A DNA stretch of 64,000 bases from Chitinophagaceae bacterium (GTDB lineage: Bacteria; Bacteroidota; Bacteroidia; Chitinophagales; Chitinophagaceae), in assembly GCA_017307755.1 (NCBI GenBank), contig JAFKGQ010000003.1:682001-746000 (forward strand), in the 5' to 3' direction. The position numbers were made by a program, and so were the translations under genes. Numbering within the stretch: position 1 is the stretch's first letter; each line of letters opens with the position of its first letter. A model generated the notes under the pieces. It worked only from the letters and a program-made list of their open reading frames with translations, made no database searches and was not told the DNA's origin. Shown piece by piece: positions 34,952 through 45,600 of the stretch.

Positions 34952-37900
34952 ATGAAGCACAATGTTAAAAGAATTCCGGTGATAAGCCGGAAAAGGTTCT
35001 GTATTGCGGTATGCATATTGTTGAACACGCTGGCGGCCTCCGCACAGCTAAAAGACCTAACGGAAAAGATCACGCTCCGTCTTACGGGCACCAATGCCCT
35101 GGAAGTGATCCGGGAGCTCGACAAGCAAAGCAATTATACTTTTACGTATGAGCAGCCGCGCCTGGCTGCCGTAAGCATCCGTCATATACAATTCGATCAT
35201 GTTACCCTGGGAGAAGTATTGAGCCGGCTGCAAAAAGAGTATCATCTCAGCTACTCCATACGGGATGGCAATATATCCGTAAGACCCGAAGCGCAAGGGG
35301 GGGCGATGCCGGCGGATACATCTGACGGCAGACGGGGCGGATCAGGCGTCCTAAAGGGACGGGTAGTGGATTTTGAGACGGCACAGCCTTTACCGGGAGC
35401 CACAGTCGAGATAGCAGGCAGTGGACGTGCGACGGTGGCGGATGAGAAGGGATATTATGTATTTAGTGGTCTGCCGGAAGGCAGTATTACCTTGCGGGTA
35501 AGCTATGCCGGATATCAAAAAAATATTTTTCCCGATATCAGGATCACGAGGACCCTTGTCTTTGATGTGAAGATGTCGGCAGCCACCGCCACGGCGCTGA
35601 ATGAAGTGGTGGTACAATCCAATGCACACCGGGTAAAAGCGGTCACCTTCAGTACGGAGAAAGACCTGGTGCAGGAGATCCGCAATGCTACCAGCGTCAT
35701 TTCCGGTATTTCCAATGAACAGATCAGCAAGACGGCGGACCGCAACGCGGCGGAGATCGTCAAGCGTATTTCCGGGGTCAGGATCGTGGATGACAAGTTT
35801 ATCGTGGTGCGGGGAATGGACCCCCGCTATAATGTCACCTATCTGAATGGCAACCTGGCCCCTTCCCTGGAATTGTATAGCAGAGCCTTTGCCTATGACC
35901 TGCTGCCCTCACCCATCATCGATAAGATATTGATCTATAAATCACCCGAAGCGGACCTCTTTGGGGACTTCGCCGGCGGCGCCGTCAAGGTCACTACCAA
36001 GAATGCGAAGCCGGTGAGACATTTTGATGTAGGTGTCCAACTGGGCTATCGCCCCGGGTCTAATTTCGGATCGACGATCAATACCTATCAGGGAGGCAAA
36101 TGGGACCTGCTGGGCTTTGATGACGGTACCCGTAAGCTACCTTCCGCCGTCCCGGGTTATTTTGAAAAAAACAACCAGGCGCCGTTGACCCAATCCCAGC
36201 TGGTAAAGGCTTTTACACCCATCCTCCAGTACCAGACGCAGAAAAGCACACCCGACGGACAGGTGTTCTTCAATTATTTCGACAACTGGAAGATCGGGAA
36301 TGCCCATCTGTACGATCTGACCTCGGTGACTTATACGAGGGAAACCCGTCATTACCAGTACTATAACCAAACGGGAAATCTATACAGCTGGGGCGGATTT
36401 TTTAATACGAAGAACAAGATCGGGGGCAGCGACCAAAGCACACAGATAAGCAAGATCAACCTGCTGGAGAACCTTACTCTCCGGCTGAACCCCGCCAGTA
36501 CAATTGAGTTCAAAAATTTTGTCGTAGAGGAAGGACGCAGCATGACCTTTATCAATGATTCACGGCTGAATACGGATACGGCCACTGACCGCAGCTTTGG
36601 TTATCCCAGGAAAAGGGCTATCGTGCTGGGTTATCAACAGCGTTTTTTGTACACGGGAAACCTTGGCGGTCAGCATGACTGGGGCAGAAGCCACCGTCAA
36701 AGACTGGAGTGGAACCTGGGCTATTCCTATATCCGGCAGGACATCCCGGATTACAGGACCATGAATTTTAACAGCTATACAGGCGCCAACAACTTTTATC
36801 AAACGGACCCTGAATCCGGAGACTATAAGTTTGTCAGCGCGGGATCGAACACGGGCGATCAGGGTGATATACAGCAAGGCATGATCTCCCGGCTGTTCGT
36901 ACGCAATATCGAAAATGCCTACAACGGTTCGGCCGACTATGTATTCCGTCTTACCCCTTCGCTGACGCTGAAGACCGGCACTTATCAGTTGTATAAAACA
37001 AGGGAAGTGAGCCGGCGGGATTTCGTGGTCAACCGGGGTGGGCTTACAACCCTGGATCTTGCCATTGGATTCAATGGCACCAGCAGGGGGAACGAGGCCA
37101 CCGGCAGCGGGAACAATTATTTCAACCTCATCCAGTTCCGCCCGCAGGACCTGGGTAAAGTATGGAGCACGGATTACATCCGTGACGACGGCACCGGACT
37201 ATATATCTACGATCTTACCACTCCCGTCGACGGCTATACAGCCAGCGAACAGAACAACACTGGTTATTTAATGGCAGACTGGACCGTGTATCATTCTTTA
37301 TTGATCAACGCGGGGGTGCGGGTAGAACACGACCTTATCAAGCTATCGGGCGCCAAAGGTGACTTGCAGTTCTGGAACCCTGTGTATGTCCATCTGATGA
37401 AAACGGACGTCCTGCCTTCTGTGAACCTAAGCTATCGTCCCGACTCGGCTTTTGTTATCAGGGCCGGCTATGGACGTACGATCAACCGTCCCGAGTTCAG
37501 AGAGCTGGCGCCTTTTTCCGACTTTGACTTCCAGAACAACCAATACATATTCGGCAACCCGAATGCACTCCCGGCTACCATCGACAATTTCGATCTTCGC
37601 GGAGAATGGTATCCCAAAAGCAGCCAGGCGAACGAGACATTCAGCGCTGGCATTTTTTACAAGCATCTCCGAAACCCTATCCAGCGCGTACGAGAGGACG
37701 ACAATGGCGCGGACCTGTCCTTTCCCATCATCAGTTTTTACAATGCCACGCAGGCAAAGGTCTATGGAGTGGAAGCCGAGATACGCAAAGGGCTTTACTT
37801 TATTCCAGGCAACCTGTTCCGTCACCTGTCTGTCATTATCAACGGCGCATGGATCAAAAGCTCTTCTTCAAGAGACAGCGCCAACGGTCCGGATTATATC

Positions 37901-38386
37901 GGTCCTTATACTGACCGGCCTCTTCAGGGACAGGCCCCCTATGTGCTGAATGGCGGACTTTATTATGAGAACCCGGCATGGGGTACTAAGCTGGGCGTAA
38001 TTTATAATGTCAGCGGTCCGAATATCTATGCCATGTCTGTTGCCAATCCTAATTCCAGGCAACAGGTGATAAACCATGACAGTTCGGGTTATAAGTTTAT
38101 CCGGCCCAGTTTGGTAGAACTGCCGATGCATCTTTTAGATATTTCGTATACCCAGCGTATTGTAAAAAGCCTGACGATGAAGCTGAATGTTCAGAATCTG
38201 CTGGACCAGCCTTTCCGACTGATAGAAGATTACAATGGCGACCGGAAATACCAGCCGGAGCACCTCGATCCCACCGCGCCGTCAGGGCGCGATCAGGTGT
38301 CGAAGATCGTGTATTCCGGCGACAACATTTTCCAACGCTATAAGCCCGGCAGATATTTTACCCTAACATTCACTTATGCCTTTTAA
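34952..38386 (+). CDS. TonB-dependent receptor with STN domain (cassette A)
   Basis: Receptor of 1144 residues. Order: signal peptide, STN signalling domain (about 45-112), carboxypeptidase-regulatory-like domain (about 128-210; LKGRVVDFETAQPLPGATVE), plug (about 220-350; ADRNAAEIVKRISGV, VVRGMDPRYNVTYLNG, DFAGGAVKVTT), and a large barrel including RTINRPEFRELAPFSDFDF, ending in a final aromatic strand. STN plus the sigma/FecR pair upstream makes this a cell-surface signalling receptor. No SusD follows; two lipoproteins take its place. The ligand is unknown. Very similar to the receptor at 42609. Confidence 0.92.
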   Translation: MKHNVKRIPVISRKRFCIAVCILLNTLAASAQLKDLTEKITLRLTGTNALEVIRELDKQSNYTFTYEQPRLAAVSIRHIQFDHVTLGEVLSRLQKEYHLSYSIRDGNISVRPEAQGGAMPADTSDGRRGGSGVLKGRVVDFETAQPLPGATVEIAGSGRATVADEKGYYVFSGLPEGSITLRVSYAGYQKNIFPDIRITRTLVFDVKMSAATATALNEVVVQSNAHRVKAVTFSTEKDLVQEIRNATSVISGISNEQISKTADRNAAEIVKRISGVRIVDDKFIVVRGMDPRYNVTYLNGNLAPSLELYSRAFAYDLLPSPIIDKILIYKSPEADLFGDFAGGAVKVTTKNAKPVRHFDVGVQLGYRPGSNFGSTINTYQGGKWDLLGFDDGTRKLPSAVPGYFEKNNQAPLTQSQLVKAFTPILQYQTQKSTPDGQVFFNYFDNWKIGNAHLYDLTSVTYTRETRHYQYYNQTGNLYSWGGFFNTKNKIGGSDQSTQISKINLLENLTLRLNPASTIEFKNFVVEEGRSMTFINDSRLNTDTATDRSFGYPRKRAIVLGYQQRFLYTGNLGGQHDWGRSHRQRLEWNLGYSYIRQDIPDYRTMNFNSYTGANNFYQTDPESGDYKFVSAGSNTGDQGDIQQGMISRLFVRNIENAYNGSADYVFRLTPSLTLKTGTYQLYKTREVSRRDFVVNRGGLTTLDLAIGFNGTSRGNEATGSGNNYFNLIQFRPQDLGKVWSTDYIRDDGTGLYIYDLTTPVDGYTASEQNNTGYLMADWTVYHSLLINAGVRVEHDLIKLSGAKGDLQFWNPVYVHLMKTDVLPSVNLSYRPDSAFVIRAGYGRTINRPEFRELAPFSDFDFQNNQYIFGNPNALPATIDNFDLRGEWYPKSSQANETFSAGIFYKHLRNPIQRVREDDNGADLSFPIISFYNATQAKVYGVEAEIRKGLYFIPGNLFRHLSVIINGAWIKSSSSRDSANGPDYIGPYTDRPLQGQAPYVLNGGLYYENPAWGTKLGVIYNVSGPNIYAMSVANPNSRQQVINHDSSGYKFIRPSLVELPMHLLDISYTQRIVKSLTMKLNVQNLLDQPFRLIEDYNGDRKYQPEHLDPTAPSGRDQVSKIVYSGDNIFQRYKPGRYFTLTFTYAF

Positions 38387-38396
38387 CCATCCGACG

Positions 38397-39245
38397 ATGA
38401 GAAATATGTTTTGTATATATACCTTGTCATGCTGCCTCCTGTTGCTGACCGGAGGCTGTAAGAGAGAGAACGGTCCGCTGACGACGCCCAATGCCCAAGT
38501 CGGTTTTTACAATGCCTCTTATTGTCTGTCCCTCATGATCAGCGACGCCCACGGCAGTCACAAAGCGCCCCTGCTGCTGGACAATGATGACCCGGATTAT
38601 ACGCCGCCTCCGCAGGGCGCCGCCTCACAGACGCTGCCTTCCTTCGACAGCAGGGCAACCAGCAGTCTTCAATTTCCGAACAGCGGTACGAACGCGGGTA
38701 TCCTGCAGCCCTGGATATTGTACATGCGGGTTAGCTCCGGACAGCACCGGCTGCTGCTGCTGGATACTAATCTTGTTCATCGCCGGATATTGGACACGAC
38801 GGTATTCAATGCTGTCACCGACGTCCCCCGGACGATCTATTTTTCCGACAGCATGGGCGTGTTCAGATCAGTCATCACCCGGGACGAACAAAAACTGTTG
38901 CAGGACAGTATCCGTATCCGGCTGGTAGATCTGAGCCCGGATGCCGGCATGGTAACGCTTGTCGTGAATAAGACCGGCCATTTTTTTTACAGCGCGGCTT
39001 ACGGATCGGTGAGCACTTATGTCAATTACCCGCTGAAGGACGCGGCCCGGCTGACGATGCAGGTGCGATCTTCAGTGGACAGCACCAAGGTCCTTGCCCG
39101 GACCATCCTCAACGCCAGCCCCGGCCGCAGCTATACGCTCCTGCTCCAGGGATATAACAATGGCGGAGGGTCTTTTACAGATCCGGACGGCAAACCCGTT
39201 ACGATCAATGCCAACATCGGCCTTACCGCCAATACAAGCTTTTAA
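38397..39245 (+). CDS. DUF4397-like surface lipoprotein (cassette A)
   Basis: Lipoprotein of 282 residues: the N-terminus ends in LLLLTGGC, a lipobox whose Cys is followed by Lys-Arg-Glu. The rest is beta-rich with VGFYNASYCL, RIRLVDLSPDAGMVTLVV, AYGSVSTYVNYPLKDAA and a final SYTLLLQGYN repeat, resembling DUF4397 beta-sandwich modules. The frame begins at 38376 inside the receptor gene, but ATG 38397 gives the lipoprotein signal. Likely anchored at the outer membrane as a partner of the receptor. Its counterpart in cassette B is at 46072. Confidence 0.75.
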   Translation: MRNMFCIYTLSCCLLLLTGGCKRENGPLTTPNAQVGFYNASYCLSLMISDAHGSHKAPLLLDNDDPDYTPPPQGAASQTLPSFDSRATSSLQFPNSGTNAGILQPWILYMRVSSGQHRLLLLDTNLVHRRILDTTVFNAVTDVPRTIYFSDSMGVFRSVITRDEQKLLQDSIRIRLVDLSPDAGMVTLVVNKTGHFFYSAAYGSVSTYVNYPLKDAARLTMQVRSSVDSTKVLARTILNASPGRSYTLLLQGYNNGGGSFTDPDGKPVTINANIGLTANTSF

Positions 39246-39255
39246 AAAATGCAAG

Positions 39256-40878
39256 ATGAAAAAATTATATGTTTATATAGCGTTTATCATAGGACTGGCT
39301 GCCTGTAACAAGGTCGATAATAACCACCACTATATCGACGGCCTCCCTCACCTTAACCTGAGCACGGTACATATCCAGGGGGTGGGCGATTATTCTTATC
39401 CCACGAATGTAACGATAGGCGATACGATGATCATGGTGGGCGTGCTGTTTATCCACGAGCCGGGGACGACCATCCACATTGGCAATGCCGATGCAAAAGT
39501 AGTTGCTACTTCTGTATTACCCGGAAATGCCGCCATAGCTGACGAGGATATCGTCCGTGTGCTGATCACCTCCGACATGGGTGTCGGCGCCAACCGGCCT
39601 GTGACGATCACTGCCAACGGCCATTCTATCAACGCCCCTTCGATCACAATTTCTCAATTTGTCCAATTACAAAGTAAGACGGATACGACGCTGTGGGTGG
39701 ATTCCATCGGCAGCTGGACTCCTCCGCCAGGCGCCTTTGTCAGTCTTTTGGATATCAACTCCACCGATGACGGGACGCTCTATTTTGACAATAGCACGGG
39801 CGTATACCGGCTGAATAACGGAGTGGTAGAGAAACTTTTGGATACGACACAGACGGTGACGGAGAACGGGAATACTTACAAAGCCGTCACGGTACTGGGC
39901 TGCACTACGGACCATGCCGGTGGTCAGCTGTACATATCCATGAGCGTAAAGGAGAATGGGGTATTACCCGCCGACCGCATGGTGTACCGGCTCTGTAAGA
40001 TGGATATGCAAAGCCGTACCCTGACCACGATCAACCGCACGGAGGTCCTGAAGGCGGGGACGGCCGTCACTACACCTTTTGAAGGGGATGTGGCTTCGGT
40101 CCCCATCGTCGCCACTCAGCTAAAGACGGATGTCAACGGCAACCTGTACTACCACAACAGAATGCGGAGTACGGGGCTGGGTATATTTACCAAGTATCTT
40201 GATAATTTTTGCCGTCTGGACATCAGTGGCAAAATAAGCTCGCTCATGGTGTTATTGAAAAGCATCTCTGTGCCGGGCATTGCCCTGCATATGACCACCC
40301 TGATGTACGCCATCGATCCCCAGGGAAAGACGATCTATGTGATGGATAATAAGACAGGCAGTTCATTGCCCATCGACATGAATATACTGGCCTATGACAT
40401 CGAACTTAGTGACGTGGCCTATTCTTCGGGCTCTACAGTGCAGATACTATACAACTTCTCTTCTTTCGATACTTCCAGTCTCACCGGTCAGCCTTCCGGG
40501 AAGAATAATCTCAGACCTTTCACTTCCTGGCTGGCGTTGCCCAACGGCGACCTCATCACTGCTAATGACTTCAGTAGCTATCCCTCGCCCTCTCTCCAGG
40601 CTGTGAATATCCCTTCCCGGACGTTCTATGTCTATGCAGGGACGGAGAGAGGATTGTTCACTTCGTTTATCAACGTCAACAATTGTGAATATTCGGGCCC
40701 GGGACAGGTGAATACAACAGGACTGGCCAAGTATGTCCGATTTTCTTTATCACCCTGCAGACCTGGCTATCCCGGCTTCACGACCGCGCTGGCGGGGATC
40801 GACCCGCATGGGACCGTTTATTATTGTACCTATGGCAACACCAGCATCAGCTTTTTCAAGATGTATTCCAGGAAATAG
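39256..40878 (+). CDS. TIG-domain/propeller-like lipoprotein (cassette A)
   Basis: Lipoprotein of 540 residues (lipobox GLAAC, Cys followed by Asn-Lys). An N-terminal IPT/TIG-like sandwich spans about 45-140 (VTIGDTMIMVGVLF, GADAKV-like strands). The C-terminal 370 residues hold repeated DVNGNLYYHN / DPQGKTIYVM / DPHGTVYYCT segments, suggesting a beta-propeller. The open frame starts 54 codons earlier, inside the previous gene, but ATG 39256 is chosen for the signal peptide. Probably surface-exposed and ligand-binding with the TonB receptor. Ends before an intrinsic terminator. Confidence 0.75.
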   Translation: MKKLYVYIAFIIGLAACNKVDNNHHYIDGLPHLNLSTVHIQGVGDYSYPTNVTIGDTMIMVGVLFIHEPGTTIHIGNADAKVVATSVLPGNAAIADEDIVRVLITSDMGVGANRPVTITANGHSINAPSITISQFVQLQSKTDTTLWVDSIGSWTPPPGAFVSLLDINSTDDGTLYFDNSTGVYRLNNGVVEKLLDTTQTVTENGNTYKAVTVLGCTTDHAGGQLYISMSVKENGVLPADRMVYRLCKMDMQSRTLTTINRTEVLKAGTAVTTPFEGDVASVPIVATQLKTDVNGNLYYHNRMRSTGLGIFTKYLDNFCRLDISGKISSLMVLLKSISVPGIALHMTTLMYAIDPQGKTIYVMDNKTGSSLPIDMNILAYDIELSDVAYSSGSTVQILYNFSSFDTSSLTGQPSGKNNLRPFTSWLALPNGDLITANDFSSYPSPSLQAVNIPSRTFYVYAGTERGLFTSFINVNNCEYSGPGQVNTTGLAKYVRFSLSPCRPGYPGFTTALAGIDPHGTVYYCTYGNTSISFFKMYSRK

Positions 40879-40905
40879 AATTTCCGGTATGCTATGAGTA
40901 ACCAG

Positions 40906-40942
40906 CCTCCGGCTCTAACCCTAGGGTCGGAGGTTTATTATT
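40906..40942 (+). terminator. Terminator closing cassette A
   Basis: CCTCCG (40906-40911) pairs with CGGAGG (40928-40933), followed by TTTATTATT. The hairpin lies across the stop codon of the convergent sigma gene of cassette B. Confidence 0.6.
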
Positions 40943-41454
40943 ATGAGGAGGTAAAAAGCTTTGCGCAGGATGCGGACGCTCCCCGCCACCTGTTTTTCAA
41001 GGGTGCTGACCGGGACGCCGGATATTTCCGAAGCTTCTTTGTATGACCGTTCCTCTTCTTTTACCAGGATAAAAGCGGCCTTTTTTTCAGGGGACAATGC
41101 ATCGATGATCTCCCGGACGATCTGCCGGGTTTCTTTAAAATAATATTGTTCATCAGGGGAATAAGTGTCCTGCATCTCCGGGTATGTTTCCATTTCCGGC
41201 GACACCTCCAATTGACGGATGACCGTCTGTATCCTCCGGCGATGAAACTCTTTTACGATGTTAAAGGCGATACCAAATACATAGGTGGAAGGGTCTTGTA
41301 TGTCTTCCCGCTTTTCCCAAAGGCGGAGATAGCATTCCTGTACCAGGTCGTCTGCAAGGTCATCGTCCTTCGTATGCCTTCTGAACAGCCGGAACAGGCC
41401 GTCCCTGGTGTCGTCAAAGACGCGGATAAATTCTGCGGCATTCATCTTTCCCAT
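40921..41454 (-). CDS. ECF RNA polymerase sigma factor (cassette B)
   Basis: ECF sigma factor of 177 residues with region 2 (FDDTRDGLFRLFRR, LADDLVQECYLRLWEKRE) and region 4 (VKEEERSYKEASEISGVPVS, KQVAGSVRILRKAF). The frame continues far upstream but the conserved part begins at ATG 41454 or 41445. Unlike cassette A, this gene is divergent from its FecR gene with a shared 127-bp control region. It is only distantly similar to the cassette A sigma factor, while the receptors are close, so the regulators have diverged or been exchanged. Confidence 0.88.
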   Translation of the reverse strand: MGKMNAAEFIRVFDDTRDGLFRLFRRHTKDDDLADDLVQECYLRLWEKREDIQDPSTYVFGIAFNIVKEFHRRRIQTVIRQLEVSPEMETYPEMQDTYSPDEQYYFKETRQIVREIIDALSPEKKAAFILVKEEERSYKEASEISGVPVSTLEKQVAGSVRILRKAFYLLIIINLRP

Positions 41455-41461
41455 CGTACAG

Positions 41462-41491
41462 TTGCTGGTGAGGGTCACAAAACTACCTTTT
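41462..41491 (+). promoter_or_regulatory. Promoter for the FecR-receptor operon (cassette B)
   Basis: TTG (41462-41464), 19 bases, then TACCTTTT (41484-41491): one mismatch to TAnnTTTG. It points toward the FecR gene, whose ATG is at 41582. An alternative is that the sigma factor recognises another sequence in this 127-bp region. Confidence 0.45.
41478..41485 (-). promoter_or_regulatory. -7 element for the divergent sigma gene
   Basis: On the minus strand this reads TAGTTTTG, a full match to TAnnTTTG, 24 bp before the sigma start. No TTG at -33. It overlaps the plus-strand -7 element by two bases, so the two promoters would compete. Confidence 0.4.
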
Positions 41492-41581
41492 TCGCACTTT
41501 CCGCGAGAAGTGTTAACAGTAAGTTCATATTCCGGCATGGAGGAAAAGGAGAGAAAATGACAGTTTATAGAAAAGCGCTGC

Positions 41582-42604
41582 ATGGGATCATACGAATCGC
41601 TGTGGAAAAAATATCTGGAAGGCCGGGCGACCCTGGAAGAATTAAAAGAACTAAAAGCATGGTTGCAGTCATCGTCGCCGGATGATGAAGAGTGGATGAC
41701 GCTCGTCAGGGAAGATACACGGAAGGGTCTACCCATGCCTTCCGACAGGGCGATGCGTATGAGAGAAAGGATGCAGGAGTTAGCCGTACAGGAGAAGGAG
41801 CCGGCTGCTGGCGGGAGTGTTCAGCGGCGGGTGTTTTGGCGGAGTATTGCCCGCCGTAGGATGGCGGCCGCGGCATCGGTGATCCTGGTGTTGTGTGGTG
41901 TCGCGTACTTTATATCAAGGCGCTCACAGGAGCCGGGTACAGTACAGTCTGAGGTCCGCTGGGATAGCATCACTAATAATGCTGCGGGGGCGCGTCTGGT
42001 CACTCTATCGGACCAGACGAAGGTATGGCTCAACCGGGGTGCAGTATTATATGTCAGCAGGAACTATGCTGTTGAGAGAAGGGTGCTGTTGAAAGGGGAA
42101 GGTTATTTTGACGTGGCCAGGGACGAACAACATCCCTTCACGGTGTGGGCCGACAACCTGCAAACCACTGTGCTGGGGACCGCCTTTAACATAGACAATA
42201 ACCCCGTCCAGTCGGCCATCCACATCAGCCTGGTAAAAGGTAGTATAAAAGTGCAGCATACGGGTGATACGGCCGCTGTCATCCTTTCTCCGGGACAAAT
42301 GGTCAGGGCCGACAGACGATCGGGGGATATCCCTGTGAGCAGGATCGGCGTGCCGGACATTGCGTCGTGGGTTAATGGCGACCTGGTATTAGATCAGCTG
42401 CCTTTGTCCGAAGCATTGCAAAAACTGGAAGTTTGCTATGGTATCACCATCCGGGCTGACGCCAGCCTGTTGGCCGGCAAGACGGTGACAGCGGTATATC
42501 ATAAAAAAGAAAGCTGGCAGCAAGTGTTAAGACATTTGCTATTTATTTATCAATTATCCTATAAGGTCCAGCGGGGCGACAGTATTACCATTATTCAACC
42601 ATAA
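41582..42604 (+). CDS. FecR-family anti-sigma factor (cassette B)
   Basis: 340 residues: cytoplasmic sigma-binding part (LWKKYLEGRATLEELKELKA), one membrane helix (about 95-112) and a periplasmic FecR domain with LSDQTKVWLNRGAVLYV, GEGYFDVARDEQHPFTVW, VLGTAFNIDN and ISLVKGSIKV, ending in a DUF4974/STN-like segment (LDQLPLSEALQKLEVCYG). Start at ATG 41582. Four bases separate it from the receptor gene. It should control the divergent sigma factor. Confidence 0.92.
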   Translation: MGSYESLWKKYLEGRATLEELKELKAWLQSSSPDDEEWMTLVREDTRKGLPMPSDRAMRMRERMQELAVQEKEPAAGGSVQRRVFWRSIARRRMAAAASVILVLCGVAYFISRRSQEPGTVQSEVRWDSITNNAAGARLVTLSDQTKVWLNRGAVLYVSRNYAVERRVLLKGEGYFDVARDEQHPFTVWADNLQTTVLGTAFNIDNNPVQSAIHISLVKGSIKVQHTGDTAAVILSPGQMVRADRRSGDIPVSRIGVPDIASWVNGDLVLDQLPLSEALQKLEVCYGITIRADASLLAGKTVTAVYHKKESWQQVLRHLLFIYQLSYKVQRGDSITIIQP

Positions 42605-42608
42605 GTCA

Positions 42609-45600
42609 ATGATGAAAAAAAAGCCGGGACGGCCGCAGCGATCGTTGCGGACAGGCATCTCTTTACTCGTACTCTTCTCTTTTTTATTCGGCCCCTGGCC
42701 ACCGGAAAGGCTATCGGCACAGGTATCCAATCTCAAGGGCGAGATCAGCTTCAGCGCGGAAAAGATCACCATAGCCGATGTTATTACAGGCATCCAGCAG
42801 CAGACGACCTATGTGTTTTCCTATGATAAGGTCAGGTTGTCTACCGTATACGTTCAGCACATAGCCTGGGTGAGGACGCCGTTGGGGAAGGCCCTGGAAG
42901 AACTGCAAAACAAAGCTCACCTGCGGTATACATTGCTGGATAATAACATCGCCATCACGGTGGTGAAGGCCGCTCCCGTCCGGGAGACAGCTCCAACGAG
43001 AGCTCCGGGGACGGCCACCCTCAAGGGACGCATCGTGGATTTCGAGACTTCCCAACCCCTGCCCGGCGCTACGGTCAGCTTGTCGGGGAAAGGGACCCAG
43101 CTTACGGATGATAGAGGTTTTTATGCTTTTATGCATCTGCCCGATAGTGTCTACACACTTACCGTCACTTATGCGGGCTATCAGGAAAATAAGCTCGCCG
43201 GCATCCGTATCAGGGGCGACAAAGAAAGGACCATCGACATAAAAATGCAGGTAAGCGCCTTGCTCAATACGTTCGTCATCGCGTCCGGCGCACATAAGAT
43301 AAAATCAGTTACCCACAGTACGGAGCGTCAGCTCATCCAGGAGATACGCACTGCCACGGGGGTGGTTTCCGGTATCTCGAACGAGCTGATCAACAAGACG
43401 GCCGACCGCAACGCCGCGGAGGTGGTAAAAAGGATATCCGGTGTAACCGTAGTGGACAACCGTTTTATCGTCGTCAGGGGCATGAACGAGCGGTACAACC
43501 TCACCTATCTCAATGACAATATTGCCCCCTCCACGGAATTATACAGCAAGGCCTTTGCCTATGACCTGCTGCCCAGCAGCATTATCGACAAGATACTGGT
43601 GTATAAGTCTCCTCGCCCTGACCTGAGTGGGGAGTATGCGGGGGCTGCCGTAAAAATATATACCCGGAATGCGGTGCCGGTGAAACATATTGACATCGGC
43701 CTTCAGCTGGCCCACCGGCCGGGATCTACGATGACGGACATCAACAGCTATAAGGGGAGCAAATGGGACTGGCTGGGCGTTGATGATGGCGCCCGCAAGC
43801 TGCCGGGCTTTTCCCCCGGCTATTTTCAATCCAACCACAGTGCGGGCAATATCAGCCAGGCGGACATGGTGAAGTCATTCTCCCCGACACTGACCTATGG
43901 ACGCGCTCACAGCCTGCCCGATATACAGGCATTTTTCAACTACTATGATTCCTATCAATTGGGAAAGGAAGTGCGTCTTTACGATCTCACATCCGTCACC
44001 TATACGGGGGAGACGACCTTTTATGATGTGTACCGACAGAGCGGGAATACGGATGCGTTCATCGCCGATGGGGGCGATCTGAACCTGGGTACACAGAACC
44101 TGGTTACCACGAGCCGGCAGTCTACGGAGATCGGGAAGATCAATGTCCTGGAGAACCTGACGCTGCGGATCAATCGGCGGAATACCTTGCAGCTGAAGAA
44201 TTTCTTTGTGAATGACGGGAGGAAATTCACCGGTATCAATGACATCCGCGCGAATGTTATTCCCAGATACGATTCCAGCAATTTCAGCAACAACCGGAAG
44301 AAGGATATCGTCCTCTCCTTTCAGCAGCGGCTGCTGTATTCCGGCAACCTGGGCGGTACGCATACGTTGGGCAGGCGTCTGCGTCAGGACCTGGAGTGGA
44401 ATCTCGGCTATACCTACGACCTGCAGAATGTGCCTGACCAGCGGATCAGCCATTTCCAGACGGCTTTTGTCAATGTCAACTATCCGTACGAATCCCATGA
44501 CCTGGTCTATACCGCTGCCGGATCGAATATGGGCGATTATAACAGCGGATTTTTAGGCATGATCTCCCGGCTTTTTGTAAAGAACAACGAGCATATTTAC
44601 AATGGCTCCGCCGATTATACGATCCACCTGAGCCCGGGGCTCCAGGTCAAGGCCGGTACTTTTCAGCTCTTCAAGACCCGGGACGTAGGCCGCAGGTTTT
44701 TCCGGGTCAACCGGGGCGGGCTGGCCCCCGACGAAGTGATGATGCCTGCCAATCAGGGCTCGGGCGACGGCTGGTCGCAGGGCTATGGTCTCAGCAATCC
44801 TTCCCTTATTTATTTTCACCTGCAGGACCTGGATAAGACCTGGAACCCGGCCTGGTTTCCGGAAGACAACAGCGGCCTGAAGATCTATGATGCTACGACA
44901 CCGGTGGATGCTTATGTAGCCACCGAGCAGAATAATGCCGGGTATGTAATGGGTGACTGGAAGACAGCCGGTGAAAAGCTGACCCTGAATGGAGGTCTGC
45001 GGGTGGAGTATGACCGGCAAAAGCTGGCCGGAGCCAATGCTTCCGCCAACGGCGGTTTTTCTGTGGTGTATGTGGATCATCCAAAGACATCTGTGCTTCC
45101 CTCTGTGAACCTGACCTATCGTCCCGACTCCTTGTTTGTGATCCGCGCCGGATACGGCCGGACTGTCAACCGCCCGGAGTTCAGAGAGCTCACACCCTAC
45201 AATGATTTTGATTTTATCAACAATGAAGTGATCATCGGCAATCCCAAGGTCGTTACAGCCACCATCGACAATTATGACCTCCGCGCGGAATTTTATCCCC
45301 CCGGCTTTGCACAAAATGAAGTGTTCAATATGGGAGTGTTCTATAAATATCTACAGGACCCTATTGAACGTCTGCGTACGGAAAGGAGCGGTTATATAGA
45401 CGTCAGCAGCTTTACAGCCATCAATTTCGCCAATGCAAAAAGCGCGGAAGTATACGGCCTGGAGGCGGAGATCAAAAAAAGCCTTTCATTTTTGGGCGGC
45501 GGTCTTTTCCGTCGTCTCAGCGTGGTGCTGAACGGGACATTGGTGAAGAGCAAGACAAAGCAATATACAGGCGGTGTCCCCGGCGCCGCTTCTGATACGG

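Noticed and set aside
39094..39255. 54-codon N-terminal extension of the TIG lipoprotein frame
   Set aside because: It lies inside the DUF4397-like gene and precedes a clear lipoprotein signal peptide starting at ATG 39256.
44553..45314. Long antisense open frame inside the cassette B receptor
   Set aside because: Shadow of the receptor's codon bias; no protein features, and the plus-strand gene is certain.
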